Below, piece by piece: positions 25,376 through 35,095 of a DNA stretch of 64,000 bases. The stretch covers positions 3,348,001 through 3,412,000 of the forward strand of contig NZ_CP114978.1 in NCBI RefSeq assembly GCF_027498035.1. The letters are read 5' to 3'. The notes under the pieces are model-generated. The model saw only the letters and a program-made list of their open reading frames with translations. It did not search any database and had not been told where the DNA came from. The translations under genes were made by a program, and so were the position numbers. Numbering within the stretch: the stretch's first letter is position 1; each line of letters begins with the position of its first letter. This DNA comes from Pseudoxanthomonas sp. GTDB lineage: Bacteria; Pseudomonadota; Gammaproteobacteria; Xanthomonadales; Xanthomonadaceae.

Positions 25376-25460
25376 CATAGCCGCGCAATGGTAATGACCG
25401 AACCCCGGTTTGCCTTCGTGCAGCGCAGCAGCAACCGTTTCCGTAGGGTCGCGTTCACAC

Positions 25461-25488
25461 AAAAAAACGCGGCCCATCAAGGGCCGCG
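25461..25488 (-). terminator. Terminator of the secreted nuclease gene
   Basis: On the minus strand a CGCGGCCC / GGGCCGCG stem is followed by seven T. It lies 42 bases after the nuclease stop and ahead of bkdA1. Confidence 0.9.
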
Positions 25489-25529
25489 TCGTTTGTTGCC
25501 GGATTCTCGTCAGGCGATTGACCGTGGCG

Positions 25530-28500
25530 TTACTTGACCAGGGTGGTGAATCGCGCGCTGTTGTTGCTGGTGTTGGCTTCGCTTGACGTGGTCGAGACGG
25601 TGGATTCGACCAGGACGGTGCCGCCACGGCGTGCCGTGCCGGTGGTCACCCAAACCGGGAAGCTGGCCTTGGCGCCGTTGGCCAGCGCCTTGTTGCCGGT
25701 GCAGCGGAACTGGATGTCGCGCAGGTTGCCCTGGCGGCTGCAGCTCCAGCCCGACGGCGGGTTGATCAGCGACAGGATGTTCATCGTGTTACCGCCAATC
25801 ACCACCACCGGCCTGGTTGCCGGCTGGCCGGCGTTGGTGGCGGTGACCACGTAGCGGGTCAGCAGCTGATAGGCCTTGATGGACGCCGGCCCGTCGATGG
25901 ATACGGCGATGTCGGCGGTCGGCGGTGCGGCGACCTGGATGCTGGTCACGGCCTGGTTGTTGGCCGAATCCGGATCGAAGGTCTGCGAGGTGGCCGCCAC
26001 GGCCAGCGTTGCGTTGCTGTCCGACTGCGCAGCGATGGACGTTGCGCGGATGGTGAAGCTGGCGCTGCCGGCGTTGTCCAGCGTGGCGGTGTTGCACGCC
26101 ACGGAGGTCATGCCATCGGCGACCTGGGCGGTGTCGCAGCTCCAGCCGCTGGACGGGGTGACCGCCAAGTCCGGCAGCGCGCCGGCGATGGAGAAGCCCA
26201 CGCCCGGGGCGCTGGCCGTTTCCGGGCCGTCGTTACGCACGGTGGCGGTGTAGGCCAGGGCCTGGCCGGCGGTGACGCTGCCGGTGCTGGACGTGGCGGT
26301 GACGGCCAGGTCGGCCTTGGGCGCCAGTTCGAAGTAGGCCACCACCGGGTCGTGGTCGGACAGGCGGGCTGGCGAGGTGGCGTCGTTGCGGGCCACTTCC
26401 GGGAAGTCCGCGTTGATCCGGGCATGGTCCATGCCGAACGCGGTCGTGGCCAGCACCAGCGCGTCGTTGACCAGCACGTGGTCCAGGGTCTGGGCGCTGC
26501 CGTCGTAGGTGAACGAGTAGTTCTGGCCGTCCGGGAGCAGTTCGCCCAGGTTGGTCAGGTCCGGGTTGACCAGGTCGGCGCCGTCGCCGGTGACCACGGT
26601 CTGCGCGTCCGGCGTGGGCGTGCCCATGACGGTGTTCATCGCATCCACGTAGCCATCGTTGAACTGGAACGCGTTGAAGTCGCCCAGCACGGTGATGCGG
26701 CGCTCCGGGTTTTCTTCCTGCATGCCCTGGATCAGGTTGGCCAGGAACACGGCCTGGGCCTGGCGCTTGGCGCGCACCCGCTCACCCGCTGCATCGAGCG
26801 TGTCGGCGCCATTGAGCGAACGCTGGTGCACGGCGATCACGGTGATCGGGAAGGTGCGGCCGTCGGCCCAATGCACCACGGCATCCAGCGCCAGCGGCGG
26901 ACGGTCGTTGAGCAGGCTGGTGCTGCCAGCCGGTTCGGTCCATACGGTGTCCTTGCCGTACTGGGTGACGCCGCTGACGTCGACGCGCGACACGCTGGCG
27001 CCGACCGATGCGGTCTTGACCAGGAAACCCACGTCGATGCCGCCGACGTCGTTGCCTTCCTGCAGGTATGGCACGTACTGAGGATCGGCCAGGCCTTCGG
27101 CCACCGCATCGGCGTTCACCTTGTTGGCGACCTGCTGCAGGGTGGACAGGTTCTCCATCTCCACCACGGCCAGGATGTCGGGCAGGTTGAGGTAGTCGCG
27201 GATCGCCACCGAAGCCTTGGACAGGCGCGTGGCGAACGCGGCAGCGGTCAGGGTCGGCGCGCCGTTGCCATCGGCGGTGGTGTCGAAAAAACGCTCCATG
27301 TTGTAGCCGGCGACGGTGAACTCATCGCTGGTGGCCGCACGCGCGGCGGCCGGGCTGACACCGGCAGTGGTGCCGATGGCGACGGTTGGATCGCGCACGA
27401 TCACGTAGTGGCGGTAGCTGTAGTCCAGCGGGCCGGTCAGGCCGGTGATGACTGCGCCGGTGGAGACATCCAGCGCGGTGCTGGCGCCGCCGATCGTGTC
27501 GCTGTCGATGGTCAGCAGTTCCGGGTTGCCATCCCACTGCGGGACTTCGCCAGTGACCGGGGTCGGGGCTTCGATGCCGGCTTCGCGGAACGGACGGGCG
27601 GTATCGCCGATGACCGCATAGAACAGGCCGTCGCTGGTCCCGGTGGCGCTGCTTGTCATTGGTGTAGCCACCGGTCGGGGCGACCACGCGCAGGCTCGGC
27701 ACGGTGACGCGCATGCCTTCGAAACGCTCCAGCTGGTCCAGGCCGCCGCCGGCGGTGAGCATCGAGGCATCCAGCGGGATCGCAGCCGGCAGGGCCTGGC
27801 CGCTGGCCAGCAGGGCGACGCTGATGCCACCGCTGAGTTCGGTCAGCGGACGCTGGTAGGGATCGGCGCTGGGGATGTATTCCTGCACCGTGCCCGAAAC
27901 ACGCACCAGGTTGCCCACGGCCACGGCTGCCGAGGACGTGCTGCCGGTGTAGACGTACAGGCCTTCGGAGGTGGCGGGGTTGTCGTCCACTTCCGCGTCC
28001 GGGGTCTGCAGCCAGAAGCCGGCACTCTTGACCGCGGTGACGACGCCGGTGGTGTAGACCAGCGAGCCGGCGATCGGCGAACTGATGCCGGCGCCCTGGA
28101 TGTCGTGGATCGCGGTCAGCGAGATGTCGTCGTTGACGATCGTGCCGGTGGCCTTGGCCGAGCCCAGCAGCGCTTCGCCGACCAGGTTGGTCAAGGTGAC
28201 GGTGAAGGTCTCGTCGGACTCGGTGATGGCGTCATCGATCAGGGTCACGCTGACCGTGGTGCTGGTTTCGCCCTCGGCCAGGGTCACGCTACCGCTGGCG
28301 GCGACGTAGTCGCTGCCGGCGTTGGCGGTGCCGTCGGCGGTGCTCCAGTCGACCGTGATGCCACCGGCCGGGGCCGGCTGGGTCAGGCTGATGGTGAAGG
28401 TGAGCGGGCCGGCGCCTTCATCGCCCGAGGCATCGGCGATGGACAGCAGCGGCGTGCCGCTGGCGCCGCAGATCGAAGCGGTCGTCGCGCCGTTGCGCGG

Positions 28501-29067
28501 GACCGGCGTGCCGGTGCTGAAATCGGCGGCGTTGTCGTTGGTGTCGGTGCAGCCATCGCCGGCGCGCAGCACCGCCAGGGTATTGCTGGGCGCCGGCGCG
28601 GCGCCGCTGCCTTCGTAGCAGCTGGCGGTCGTGCCGAAGCCGACCAGGTCGGCCGCACCGGTCGGGCAGGTGCCCGACAGCGCGGTCTGCGTGGCCGACA
28701 GCGCGACCTTGCCTGCCGTGCCGGACATGGAAATGGTGCCGGAGACGTCCGGGGTCGGCAGGTCGGAGGTGCCGCCGCTGCCGTCGGCTTCCTTGACCAG
28801 GAAATACCCGCCCGGGCCGATGCTGCCGGTGAGCGCGGTCAGCTGCCAGCTGCTGCCGGCGGCGCTGGCGTACTGCACGCTGTAACTGGACAGGTCCACC
28901 GTGCTGGTGCCGGTGTTGTGCAGTTCGATGAAGTCGCTCTTCCAGGTGGCGCCGCTGTTGCCGCCGCCGCCGTAGACCTGGCTGATCACCACCTGGGCCT
29001 GCGCCGCCGAGGCGCTTCCCAGTCCCAACAATGCAAGCGCCAACAGGCGCGACAACGGCGTCGTCAT
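25530..29067 (-). pseudogene. ExeM/NucH-type secreted nuclease gene with one frameshift
   Basis: Two overlapping frames together form one protein of about 1180 residues. Order: signal peptide, lamin-tail domain (VVISQVYGGGGNSGATWKSD), Calx-beta-like domain, OB-like region, an endonuclease/exonuclease/phosphatase domain (GDFNAF and LSDHDPVVAYF active-site motifs), then two DUF11-like beta domains. The frame changes between TGGYTNDK and SSATGTSDGLFYA, at about 27648-27655, where one base too many (or two too few) is present. ATG 29067 has GGAG nine bases upstream. Relatives are extracellular DNases. As given the catalytic part is out of frame, so the gene is broken or the sequence has an error. 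Confidence 0.85.
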
Positions 29068-29247
29068 CGACGGCTTCTCCATAGCGTTTTCGGGGGAACG
29101 CGCCGGATCCCCTGGCGCGTATCCCGACTATGAACGAATCCTGAGTAAATTGCATGACAGGTCACGCGGTGCCTTCCGCCGGCACCGGAGCGTCGCGCCG
29201 GGCATGACCGGCTACCATGCCGATCCTTCGATGGCTTGGCGCTTTTC

Positions 29248-30117
29248 ATGCAGATCCAGGACAACCAGCGGCCGCTGGAAGACGGCATCCACACCGATCT
29301 GGCCGGTCGCACCACTTACGGTGGCTACCTGCACCTGGACCGGCTGCTGTCGGCCCAGCAGCCGTTGTCCAGCCCCGCCCACCACGACGAAATGCTGTTC
29401 ATCGTCCAGCACCAGGTGTCCGAGCTGTGGATGAAGTTGATGATCCACGAGCTGAGCGCGGCGCTGGACTTCCTGCAGCGCGACCAGGTCTGGCAGGTGC
29501 GCAAGGTGCTGGCCCGGGCCAAGCAGGTGCTGCGCCAGCTGACCGAGCAATGGTCGGTGCTGGAGACGCTGACGCCGTCGGAATACATGGGCTTCCGCGA
29601 TGTGCTGGGGCCCTCGTCGGGCTTCCAGTCCCTGCAGTACCGGCAGCTGGAATTCATGCTGGGCAACAAGAACGCGGCGATGCTCAAGGTGTTCTCGCAC
29701 GACCCGGCCGGCCAGGAGGCCCTGCGCGGTGCGCTCGAAGCGCCGAGCCTGTACGAGGAATTCCTGCGCTACCTCGCACGCTTCGGCCACGCCGTGCCGC
29801 AGGAGCACCTGGAACGCGATTTCAGCCACGCGCACGTGCGTGACGAGGCGCTGCTGCCGGTGTTCGAGCGCATCTACCAGGACACCGACCGCTACTGGCG
29901 CGAGTACTCGCTGTGCGAGGACTTCGTCGACCTGGAAACCCAGTTCCAGCTATGGCGCTTCCGCCACATGCGTACGGTGATGCGGGTGATCGGCTTCAAG
30001 CGCGGCACCGGCGGTTCGTCCGGGGTGGGCTTCCTGAAGCAGGCGCTGGAGTTGGAGTTCTTCCCGGAGCTGTTCCAGGTGCGCACGGTAGTCGGGCTGG
30101 CGCCACCGCAGCCCTGA
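29248..30117 (+). CDS. kynA: Tryptophan 2,3-dioxygenase
   Basis: This 289-residue haem enzyme opens the indole ring of tryptophan to N-formylkynurenine, the first step of the kynurenine route. It has TYGGYLHLDRLL, the distal-side FIVQHQVSELWMKL region, SGFQSLQYR, the haem His region LWRFRHMRTVMRVIG and the substrate loop GTGGSSGVGFL. ATG 29248 (MQIQDNQRPL) is preferred to the TTG at 29236. It is alone; no other kyn genes are close. The next gene is a peptide transporter. Confidence 0.95.
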   Translation: MQIQDNQRPLEDGIHTDLAGRTTYGGYLHLDRLLSAQQPLSSPAHHDEMLFIVQHQVSELWMKLMIHELSAALDFLQRDQVWQVRKVLARAKQVLRQLTEQWSVLETLTPSEYMGFRDVLGPSSGFQSLQYRQLEFMLGNKNAAMLKVFSHDPAGQEALRGALEAPSLYEEFLRYLARFGHAVPQEHLERDFSHAHVRDEALLPVFERIYQDTDRYWREYSLCEDFVDLETQFQLWRFRHMRTVMRVIGFKRGTGGSSGVGFLKQALELEFFPELFQVRTVVGLAPPQP

Positions 30118-30150
30118 TGGGTCCGGTGGTGTTTCGCAGGAAAAGACGGA

Positions 30151-30204
30151 CCGTCATTCCCGCTTGACCCGCCATACGACTGCTAAAAGCCGCGGGAATG
30201 ACGG
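30151..30204. repeat. Inverted repeat CCGTCATTCCCGC
   Basis: CCGTCATTCCCGC at 30151-30163 is repeated as its exact reverse complement at 30192-30204, with 28 bases between. This CGTCATTCCCGC palindrome is a common dispersed intergenic repeat in GC-rich proteobacteria. It lies between kynA and the peptide transporter gene. Confidence 0.8.
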
Positions 30205-30337
30205 GCTCGGAAGCTGACGGACGTTGCGCCAAGTTGGTTTCATTTGACGCGAAGGGCTCGCAGCGGCGATCCTGCCGTGTCCCCCTGATGGGACGCTTTG
30301 TTTCTCTTTTTGCAATTCTTTCAAGGGGATATGACGC

Positions 30338-31864
30338 ATGACCGTGGAAGCCAAGTCGCCCACGCTCGAACCCGTGCCACCGATGCCAGGCGATCCGCCG
30401 GCCTTCGGCACCCTGATGGGGCATCCGCGTCCGCTGTGGATGCTGTTCATGACCGAGTTCTGGGAACGCTTTGCCTTCTACGGCATCCGCTGGGCGATGG
30501 TGTTGTACATCGTGGCGCAGTTCAAAGGCGGCGATCCGGCCGGTGAAAAAGACGCCAGCCATCTCTACGGCGCCTATCTGGCGCTGGTCTACGCGGCCGC
30601 GATCTTCGGCGGCTACATCGCCGACAAGCTGATCGGCTACCAGCGCGCCATCCTGACCGGCGCGGTGATCATGGCCGCCGGCTTGTTCATGCTGGCCGCG
30701 CCGACCGAGCCGCTGTTCAAGCTCGGCCTGGCCACGGTGATCGTGGGCAACGGCCTGTTCAAGCCGATCATCTCCACCCTGGTGGGCAAGATCTACCGGC
30801 AGGGTGACGAGCGCCGCGATTCGGGCTTCACCATCTTCTACATGGGCATCAACCTGGGGGCGATGATCTCGCCGTTCCTGACCCAGATCCTGGCGCAGTA
30901 CGTGTTCGGCAGCGACGGCATGCCGGCCTACAAGGTGGTCTTCATCACCTCGGCCATCGGCATGGTGCTGAGCTTCGTGTGGTTCCTGTTCGGCCGTTCG
31001 GTGCTGCAGGGCGTGGGCGAGGCCGATGCGGCGCAGGCCAGCAACTCGCGCCTGGCCAGCGTGGTCGTGGTGAGCCTGGCGATTGGCATCCCGCTGTTCT
31101 ATTTCCTGCTCAGCATCGACGCGAAGATCCTCAACTGGATCCTGATCGCCTGTTTCGTGGTGCCGGCGATCATGCTGGCGGTCGAAGGCGTGCGCGAAGG
31201 CACGGTCGCGCGCGACAAGGTGTTCGCGATGCTGATCATCCTGGCCTTCAACGTGTTCTTCTGGTGCTTCTTCGAACAGGCCGGCAGCAGCTTCACCTTC
31301 CTGGCCGACAAGGTCGTCAACCGCGACCTGGGGTTCATGGAGTTCCCCAACGCGTGGTTCCAGTCGGTCAACTCGGTGGCGATCATCGTGCTGGCACCGA
31401 TCATCGCGTGGATCTGGCTGCGCATGGGCAAGAACAACCCGAGCATCCCGCGCAAGTTCAGTTTTGGCCTGATCTTCAACGGCCTGGCCTTCCTGCTGCT
31501 GATGTTCGCGCTGTCCAGGCTGGTGGACCCGGCCAGCGGCAAGATCCCGTTCTGGACGCTGTTCGCGGTGTACTGGATCCAGTCCATCGGTGAGCTGTGC
31601 CTGTCGCCGATCGGCCTGTCGATGACGACCAAGCTCGCTCCGTCGCGCCTGACCGGCTTCGCCATGGGGGCCTGGTTCCTGTCGGTGGCCATCGGCAACA
31701 ACCTGGCGGGCCTGTTTGCGGGCGAAGCCAGTGGCGATGCTGGCATGACCGTGCAGAGCGCCTATTCGGCCTATAGCCAGGGCTTCTGGATCCTGATGGT
31801 CGCCGGCGTGCTGCTGTTCCTGGTTGCCCCGCTGGTCAACAAGCTGATGCATGGCGTGAAGTAA
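30338..31864 (+). CDS. POT-family proton-dependent oligopeptide transporter
   Basis: The 508-residue inner-membrane protein has about 13-14 hydrophobic segments. The POT signature EFWERFAFYG lies at about residues 38-47, followed by the FGGYIADKLIG loop and the conserved GNGLFKPIISTLVG. It takes up di- and tripeptides with protons. GGGGA precedes the ATG after a T-rich stretch (CTTTTTGCAATTCTTTC). The gene is convergent with a marR gene across a long perfect hairpin. With kynA and hppD-hmgA it fits use of peptides as carbon and nitrogen source. Confidence 0.92.
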   Translation: MTVEAKSPTLEPVPPMPGDPPAFGTLMGHPRPLWMLFMTEFWERFAFYGIRWAMVLYIVAQFKGGDPAGEKDASHLYGAYLALVYAAAIFGGYIADKLIGYQRAILTGAVIMAAGLFMLAAPTEPLFKLGLATVIVGNGLFKPIISTLVGKIYRQGDERRDSGFTIFYMGINLGAMISPFLTQILAQYVFGSDGMPAYKVVFITSAIGMVLSFVWFLFGRSVLQGVGEADAAQASNSRLASVVVVSLAIGIPLFYFLLSIDAKILNWILIACFVVPAIMLAVEGVREGTVARDKVFAMLIILAFNVFFWCFFEQAGSSFTFLADKVVNRDLGFMEFPNAWFQSVNSVAIIVLAPIIAWIWLRMGKNNPSIPRKFSFGLIFNGLAFLLLMFALSRLVDPASGKIPFWTLFAVYWIQSIGELCLSPIGLSMTTKLAPSRLTGFAMGAWFLSVAIGNNLAGLFAGEASGDAGMTVQSAYSAYSQGFWILMVAGVLLFLVAPLVNKLMHGVK

Positions 31865-31870
31865 CGCGCC

Positions 31871-31934
31871 CGCCAGTGCCTGGAACGAAGAACGCCGCGG
31901 TCACCCGCGGCGTTCTTCGTTCCAGGCACTGGCG
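31871..31934. terminator. 30-bp perfect hairpin between convergent genes
   Basis: Arms 31871-31900 and 31905-31934 match perfectly over 30 bases with a four-base loop (TCAC). It lies between the stops of the peptide transporter (31864) and marR (31945). There is no long T-run on either strand, so bidirectional termination is likely but not certain. Confidence 0.75.
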
Positions 31935-31944
31935 CTTGGGTGGA

Positions 31945-32484
31945 TCAGCTCTCGGAAGGATTGACCTGGGCCGAGGACACCGGGCTGACCGGGACGTCCT
32001 TCAACCCGGACACCAGGCGCTCCATGCCTTCGCTGCCCAGTCGCTCCATCAGGTGGTGCAGTTGGGCCAGCTCTTCGGCATCGAGCACCGACAACAGCCG
32101 GTGCTCGCATTCCAGGACCAGCGGCGCGACCGTGTCGTGCAGGGCCTGGCCCTTGGTCGACAGCGCCAGTACCGAGCGGCGGCGGTCGTCGCCGTGGATG
32201 TCGCGGCTGACCAGTTCGCGTTCCAGCAGGCGGGCGACCGCGCGGCTGACGGCGACCTTGTCCATGGCGGTCTGCTCGGCAACCTCGCCGGCCGACAGGC
32301 CGGGATAGCGCGCCAGGACGCACATGGTGCGCCACTCGGTCATCACCAGCCCGAAGCGCCGGTAGTACTCGGCCGAAATCGCCTGGCTGACGCGGTTGGA
32401 CAGCACGCTCAGCTGGTAGGGGATAAAGGTTTCCAGCTGCAGGGTGAGCGGCTGGGCGGGCGGCAGGGGATCGGGCTGGGTCAT
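31945..32484 (-). CDS. MarR-family transcriptional regulator next to hppD
   Basis: The 179-residue winged-helix repressor has the MarR core (GLVMTEWRTMCVLARYPGLS, TAMDKVAVSRAVARLLERELV, then the DDRRRSVLALS wing). It is divergent from hppD-hmgA. A perfect 14-bp palindrome (GTTTCAGATGAAAC) sits in the shared promoter region, so it probably represses the homogentisate genes and itself and is released by an aromatic intermediate. That ligand is inferred. Confidence 0.85.
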   Translation of the reverse strand: MTQPDPLPPAQPLTLQLETFIPYQLSVLSNRVSQAISAEYYRRFGLVMTEWRTMCVLARYPGLSAGEVAEQTAMDKVAVSRAVARLLERELVSRDIHGDDRRRSVLALSTKGQALHDTVAPLVLECEHRLLSVLDAEELAQLHHLMERLGSEGMERLVSGLKDVPVSPVSSAQVNPSES

Positions 32485-32497
32485 GGTGCGCTGCGGC

Positions 32498-32526
32498 TTG
32501 CTGCTGGTTTCAGATGAAACTATGCT
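32498..32526 (+). promoter_or_regulatory. hppD promoter with MarR-type operator in the spacer
   Basis: TTGCTG (32498-32503) and TATGCT (32521-32526) are 17 bases apart and form a sigma70-like promoter. The palindrome GTTTCAGATGAAAC (32507-32520) fills the spacer, an ideal place for a repressor. The hppD ATG follows 35 bases later with AGGGAG upstream. Confidence 0.6.
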
Positions 32527-32561
32527 GCCGCGAGTTCCTTTGCAAGTAGGGAGAAGTTTCC

Positions 32562-33671
32562 ATGAGTGCCCAGCCCTCCATGCAGGCCCCCGGAACGAAC
32601 GTGAAAGATGCCACGTTCGACAACCCGATGGGCATCGATGGCTTCGAATTCGTCGAGTTCGCCGCGCCGGCCGGCCAGGGTGGCCAGTTGCACGACTACT
32701 TCCGCAAGCTCGGCTTCACCCAGGTGGCCCGGCACAAGACCCGGGCGATCAGCACCTACCGGCAGAACGACTGCACGTTCCTGATCAACGAGGATCCGGA
32801 TTCGTTCGCCGCCGACTTCGCCGCCCAGCATGGTCCCAGCGCCTGTGGCTTCGCCATCCGGGTCAACAAGCTGGCCGAATGGGCGCGCGTGCAGGCACTG
32901 AAGAACGGCGCCGAGCAGATCGGTGCGCGCGAACTGACCAAGGCGGTGGCCGCGCCGGTGATCAAGGGCATCGGCGGCTGCATGCTGTACATCGTCGACC
33001 GCTACGACAGCACCGGCACCATCCACGATCCGGACTACGAATGGCTGCCCGGCGTGGAGCGGATGCCGAAGGGCTTCGGCCTGACCTTCATCGACCACCT
33101 GACCCACAACCTCTACGCCGGCAACATGGCGCAGTGGGCCGACTACTACGAGCGGTTGTTCAACTTCCGCGAGATCCGCTACTTCGATATCAAGGGCGCC
33201 AAGACCGGCCTGCTATCCAAGGCGATGACCGCGCCGGACGGCATGGTCCGCATCCCGCTCAACGAGTCGACCGACCCGAAGTCGCAGATCAACGAATACC
33301 TGGACGCCTACAAGGGCGAAGGTATCCAGCACATCGCCTGCTTCACCGACGACATCTACACCACGGTGGAGCGGATGCGCGAGGCGGGCGTCGAATTCCT
33401 GGACACGCCGGAGACCTACTTCGAGGTGATCGACCAGCGCATCCCCGACCATGGCGAGGATGTGCCGCGCCTGACCCGCAACAAGATCCTGATCGATGCG
33501 GACGTGGAAACGCACAAGCGCAAGCTGCTGCAGATCTTCACCCAGAACGCGATTGGTCCGATCTTCTTCGAGATCATCCAGCGCAAGGGCAACGACGGTT
33601 TCGGCGAAGGCAACTTCCAGGCGCTGTTCGAAAGCATCGAGCGCGACCAGATGCGGCGTGGTGTGCTGTAA
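32562..33671 (+). CDS. hppD: 4-hydroxyphenylpyruvate dioxygenase
   Basis: 369 residues with two VOC domains. The Fe(II) ligands are visible as His in FIDHLTHN, His in GIQHIACF and Glu in IFFEIIQRKG, followed by the GFGEGNF helix that closes the active site. It turns 4-hydroxyphenylpyruvate into homogentisate in tyrosine breakdown. It is transcribed with hmgA downstream and controlled by the divergent MarR-type gene. Confidence 0.96.
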   Translation: MSAQPSMQAPGTNVKDATFDNPMGIDGFEFVEFAAPAGQGGQLHDYFRKLGFTQVARHKTRAISTYRQNDCTFLINEDPDSFAADFAAQHGPSACGFAIRVNKLAEWARVQALKNGAEQIGARELTKAVAAPVIKGIGGCMLYIVDRYDSTGTIHDPDYEWLPGVERMPKGFGLTFIDHLTHNLYAGNMAQWADYYERLFNFREIRYFDIKGAKTGLLSKAMTAPDGMVRIPLNESTDPKSQINEYLDAYKGEGIQHIACFTDDIYTTVERMREAGVEFLDTPETYFEVIDQRIPDHGEDVPRLTRNKILIDADVETHKRKLLQIFTQNAIGPIFFEIIQRKGNDGFGEGNFQALFESIERDQMRRGVL

Positions 33672-33680
33672 CGCTTAGCG

Positions 33681-33707
33681 CCCCTCTTCCTTCAGGAGAG
33701 GGGTTTT
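33681..33707 (+). terminator. Terminator-like hairpin between hppD and hmgA
   Basis: CCCCTCT / AGAGGGG stem with two further C-G pairs in the loop, then TTTT. It lies 10 bases after the hppD stop. It could reduce read-through into hmgA or be an RNA end-protection element. Confidence 0.5.
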
Positions 33708-33726
33708 GAATATCGCGAGCATCGAG

Positions 33727-35085
33727 ATGGCTGCCAAACTCAACCCCGAGTACATGACCGGCTTCGGCAACCACTTCACCAGCGAAGCCATTGCGGGCGC
33801 GTTGCCGGTCGGGCGCAACTCGCCGCAAAAGGTGGCGTTCGGCCTGTATGCCGAGCAGCTGTCGGGCACGGCGTTCACTGCACCGCGCGGCGAGAACCGG
33901 CGCAGCTGGCTGTATCGGATTCGTCCCGCGGCGATGCATGGCACGTTCGCGCCGTTCGAAAGTGCGCCGCAGTTCCACAACGTGTTCGGCGATGGCCCGG
34001 TAAGCCCGGACCAGCTGCGCTGGTCGCCGCTGCCGTTGCCGCAGGCACCGACGGACTTCATCGAAGGCCTGGTCACCATGGCGGGCAACGGCTCGGCCGA
34101 AGCCCAGCACGGCGTCGGCATCCACCTGTACGCGGCCAATCGCGACATGGCTGGGCGCTGGTTCTACAACGCCGATGCCGAACTGCTGATCGTGCCGCAG
34201 CTGGGTCGCCTGCGGCTTGCGACCGAGTTCGGCGTGATCGACGTCGAGCCGCAGCAGATCGCGGTGATTCCACGCGGCGTGCGTTTCGCGGTGACGCTCC
34301 CTGACTTGCAGGCGCGCGATGCGCAGGGAAGTGCGAGTGTCGCGGGCGCAGGATGCGCTGGAGCGAGCGGTTATGTGTGCGAGAACTTCGGCGCGCCGCT
34401 GCGCCTGCCGGAGCTGGGGCCGATTGGCGCGAACGGGTTGGCCAACGCGCGCGATTTCGAAACCCCGCAGGCCGCGTATGAAGACATCGAGGGCGACTTC
34501 GAACTGGTCGCCAAGTTCCAGGGCCACCTGTGGCGCGCGCACATCGGCCATTCGCCCTGCGACGTGGTGGCCTGGCATGGCAACGATGCGCCGTACCGCT
34601 ACGACCTGCGCCGCTTCAACACGATTGGTTCGATCAGCTACGACCACCCGGATCCGTCGATCTTCACCGTGTTGACCTCGCCCAGCGACACCCCGGGCAC
34701 GGCGACCCTGGATTTCGTGATCTTCCCGCCGCGCTGGCTGGTGGCACAGGACACGTTCCGGCCGCCGTGGTTCCACCGCAATGTCGCCAGCGAGTTCATG
34801 GGGCTGGTGCACGGCGCCTACGACGCCAAGGCCGAAGGTTTCGCGCCGGGTGGCGCGTCGCTGCACAACGGCATGAGCGGGCACGGACCGGATGCGGCAA
34901 CGTTCGAGAAAGCCTCGCACGCCGACCTGTCCAGGCCGGACGTCATCACCGACACGATGGCTTTCATGTTCGAGACGCGGGCGGTGCTGCGGCCGACGCG
35001 GCAGGCGCTGGAATCACCGCACCGGCAGCGCGATTACCAGCAGTGCTGGGCCGGGCTGAAGCGCAACTTCCAGCCCCCAGCGTAG
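33727..35085 (+). CDS. hmgA: Homogentisate 1,2-dioxygenase
   Basis: About 452 residues. The family N-terminus YMTGFGNHFTSEA and the Fe-binding region PPWFHRNVASEFMGLVHG are present, with the substrate segment GGASLHNGMSGHGPD. It opens the homogentisate ring to maleylacetoacetate. ATG 33727 is preferred; a TTG at 33706 in the same frame is possible but sits at the end of a hairpin. Between TLPDLQAR and GYVCENFG there is a Gly/Ala/Ser-rich insertion of about 16 residues that I do not expect in HmgA, probably a surface loop. Confidence 0.94.
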   Translation: MAAKLNPEYMTGFGNHFTSEAIAGALPVGRNSPQKVAFGLYAEQLSGTAFTAPRGENRRSWLYRIRPAAMHGTFAPFESAPQFHNVFGDGPVSPDQLRWSPLPLPQAPTDFIEGLVTMAGNGSAEAQHGVGIHLYAANRDMAGRWFYNADAELLIVPQLGRLRLATEFGVIDVEPQQIAVIPRGVRFAVTLPDLQARDAQGSASVAGAGCAGASGYVCENFGAPLRLPELGPIGANGLANARDFETPQAAYEDIEGDFELVAKFQGHLWRAHIGHSPCDVVAWHGNDAPYRYDLRRFNTIGSISYDHPDPSIFTVLTSPSDTPGTATLDFVIFPPRWLVAQDTFRPPWFHRNVASEFMGLVHGAYDAKAEGFAPGGASLHNGMSGHGPDAATFEKASHADLSRPDVITDTMAFMFETRAVLRPTRQALESPHRQRDYQQCWAGLKRNFQPPA

Positions 35086-35095
35086 GGGGCGTCAC

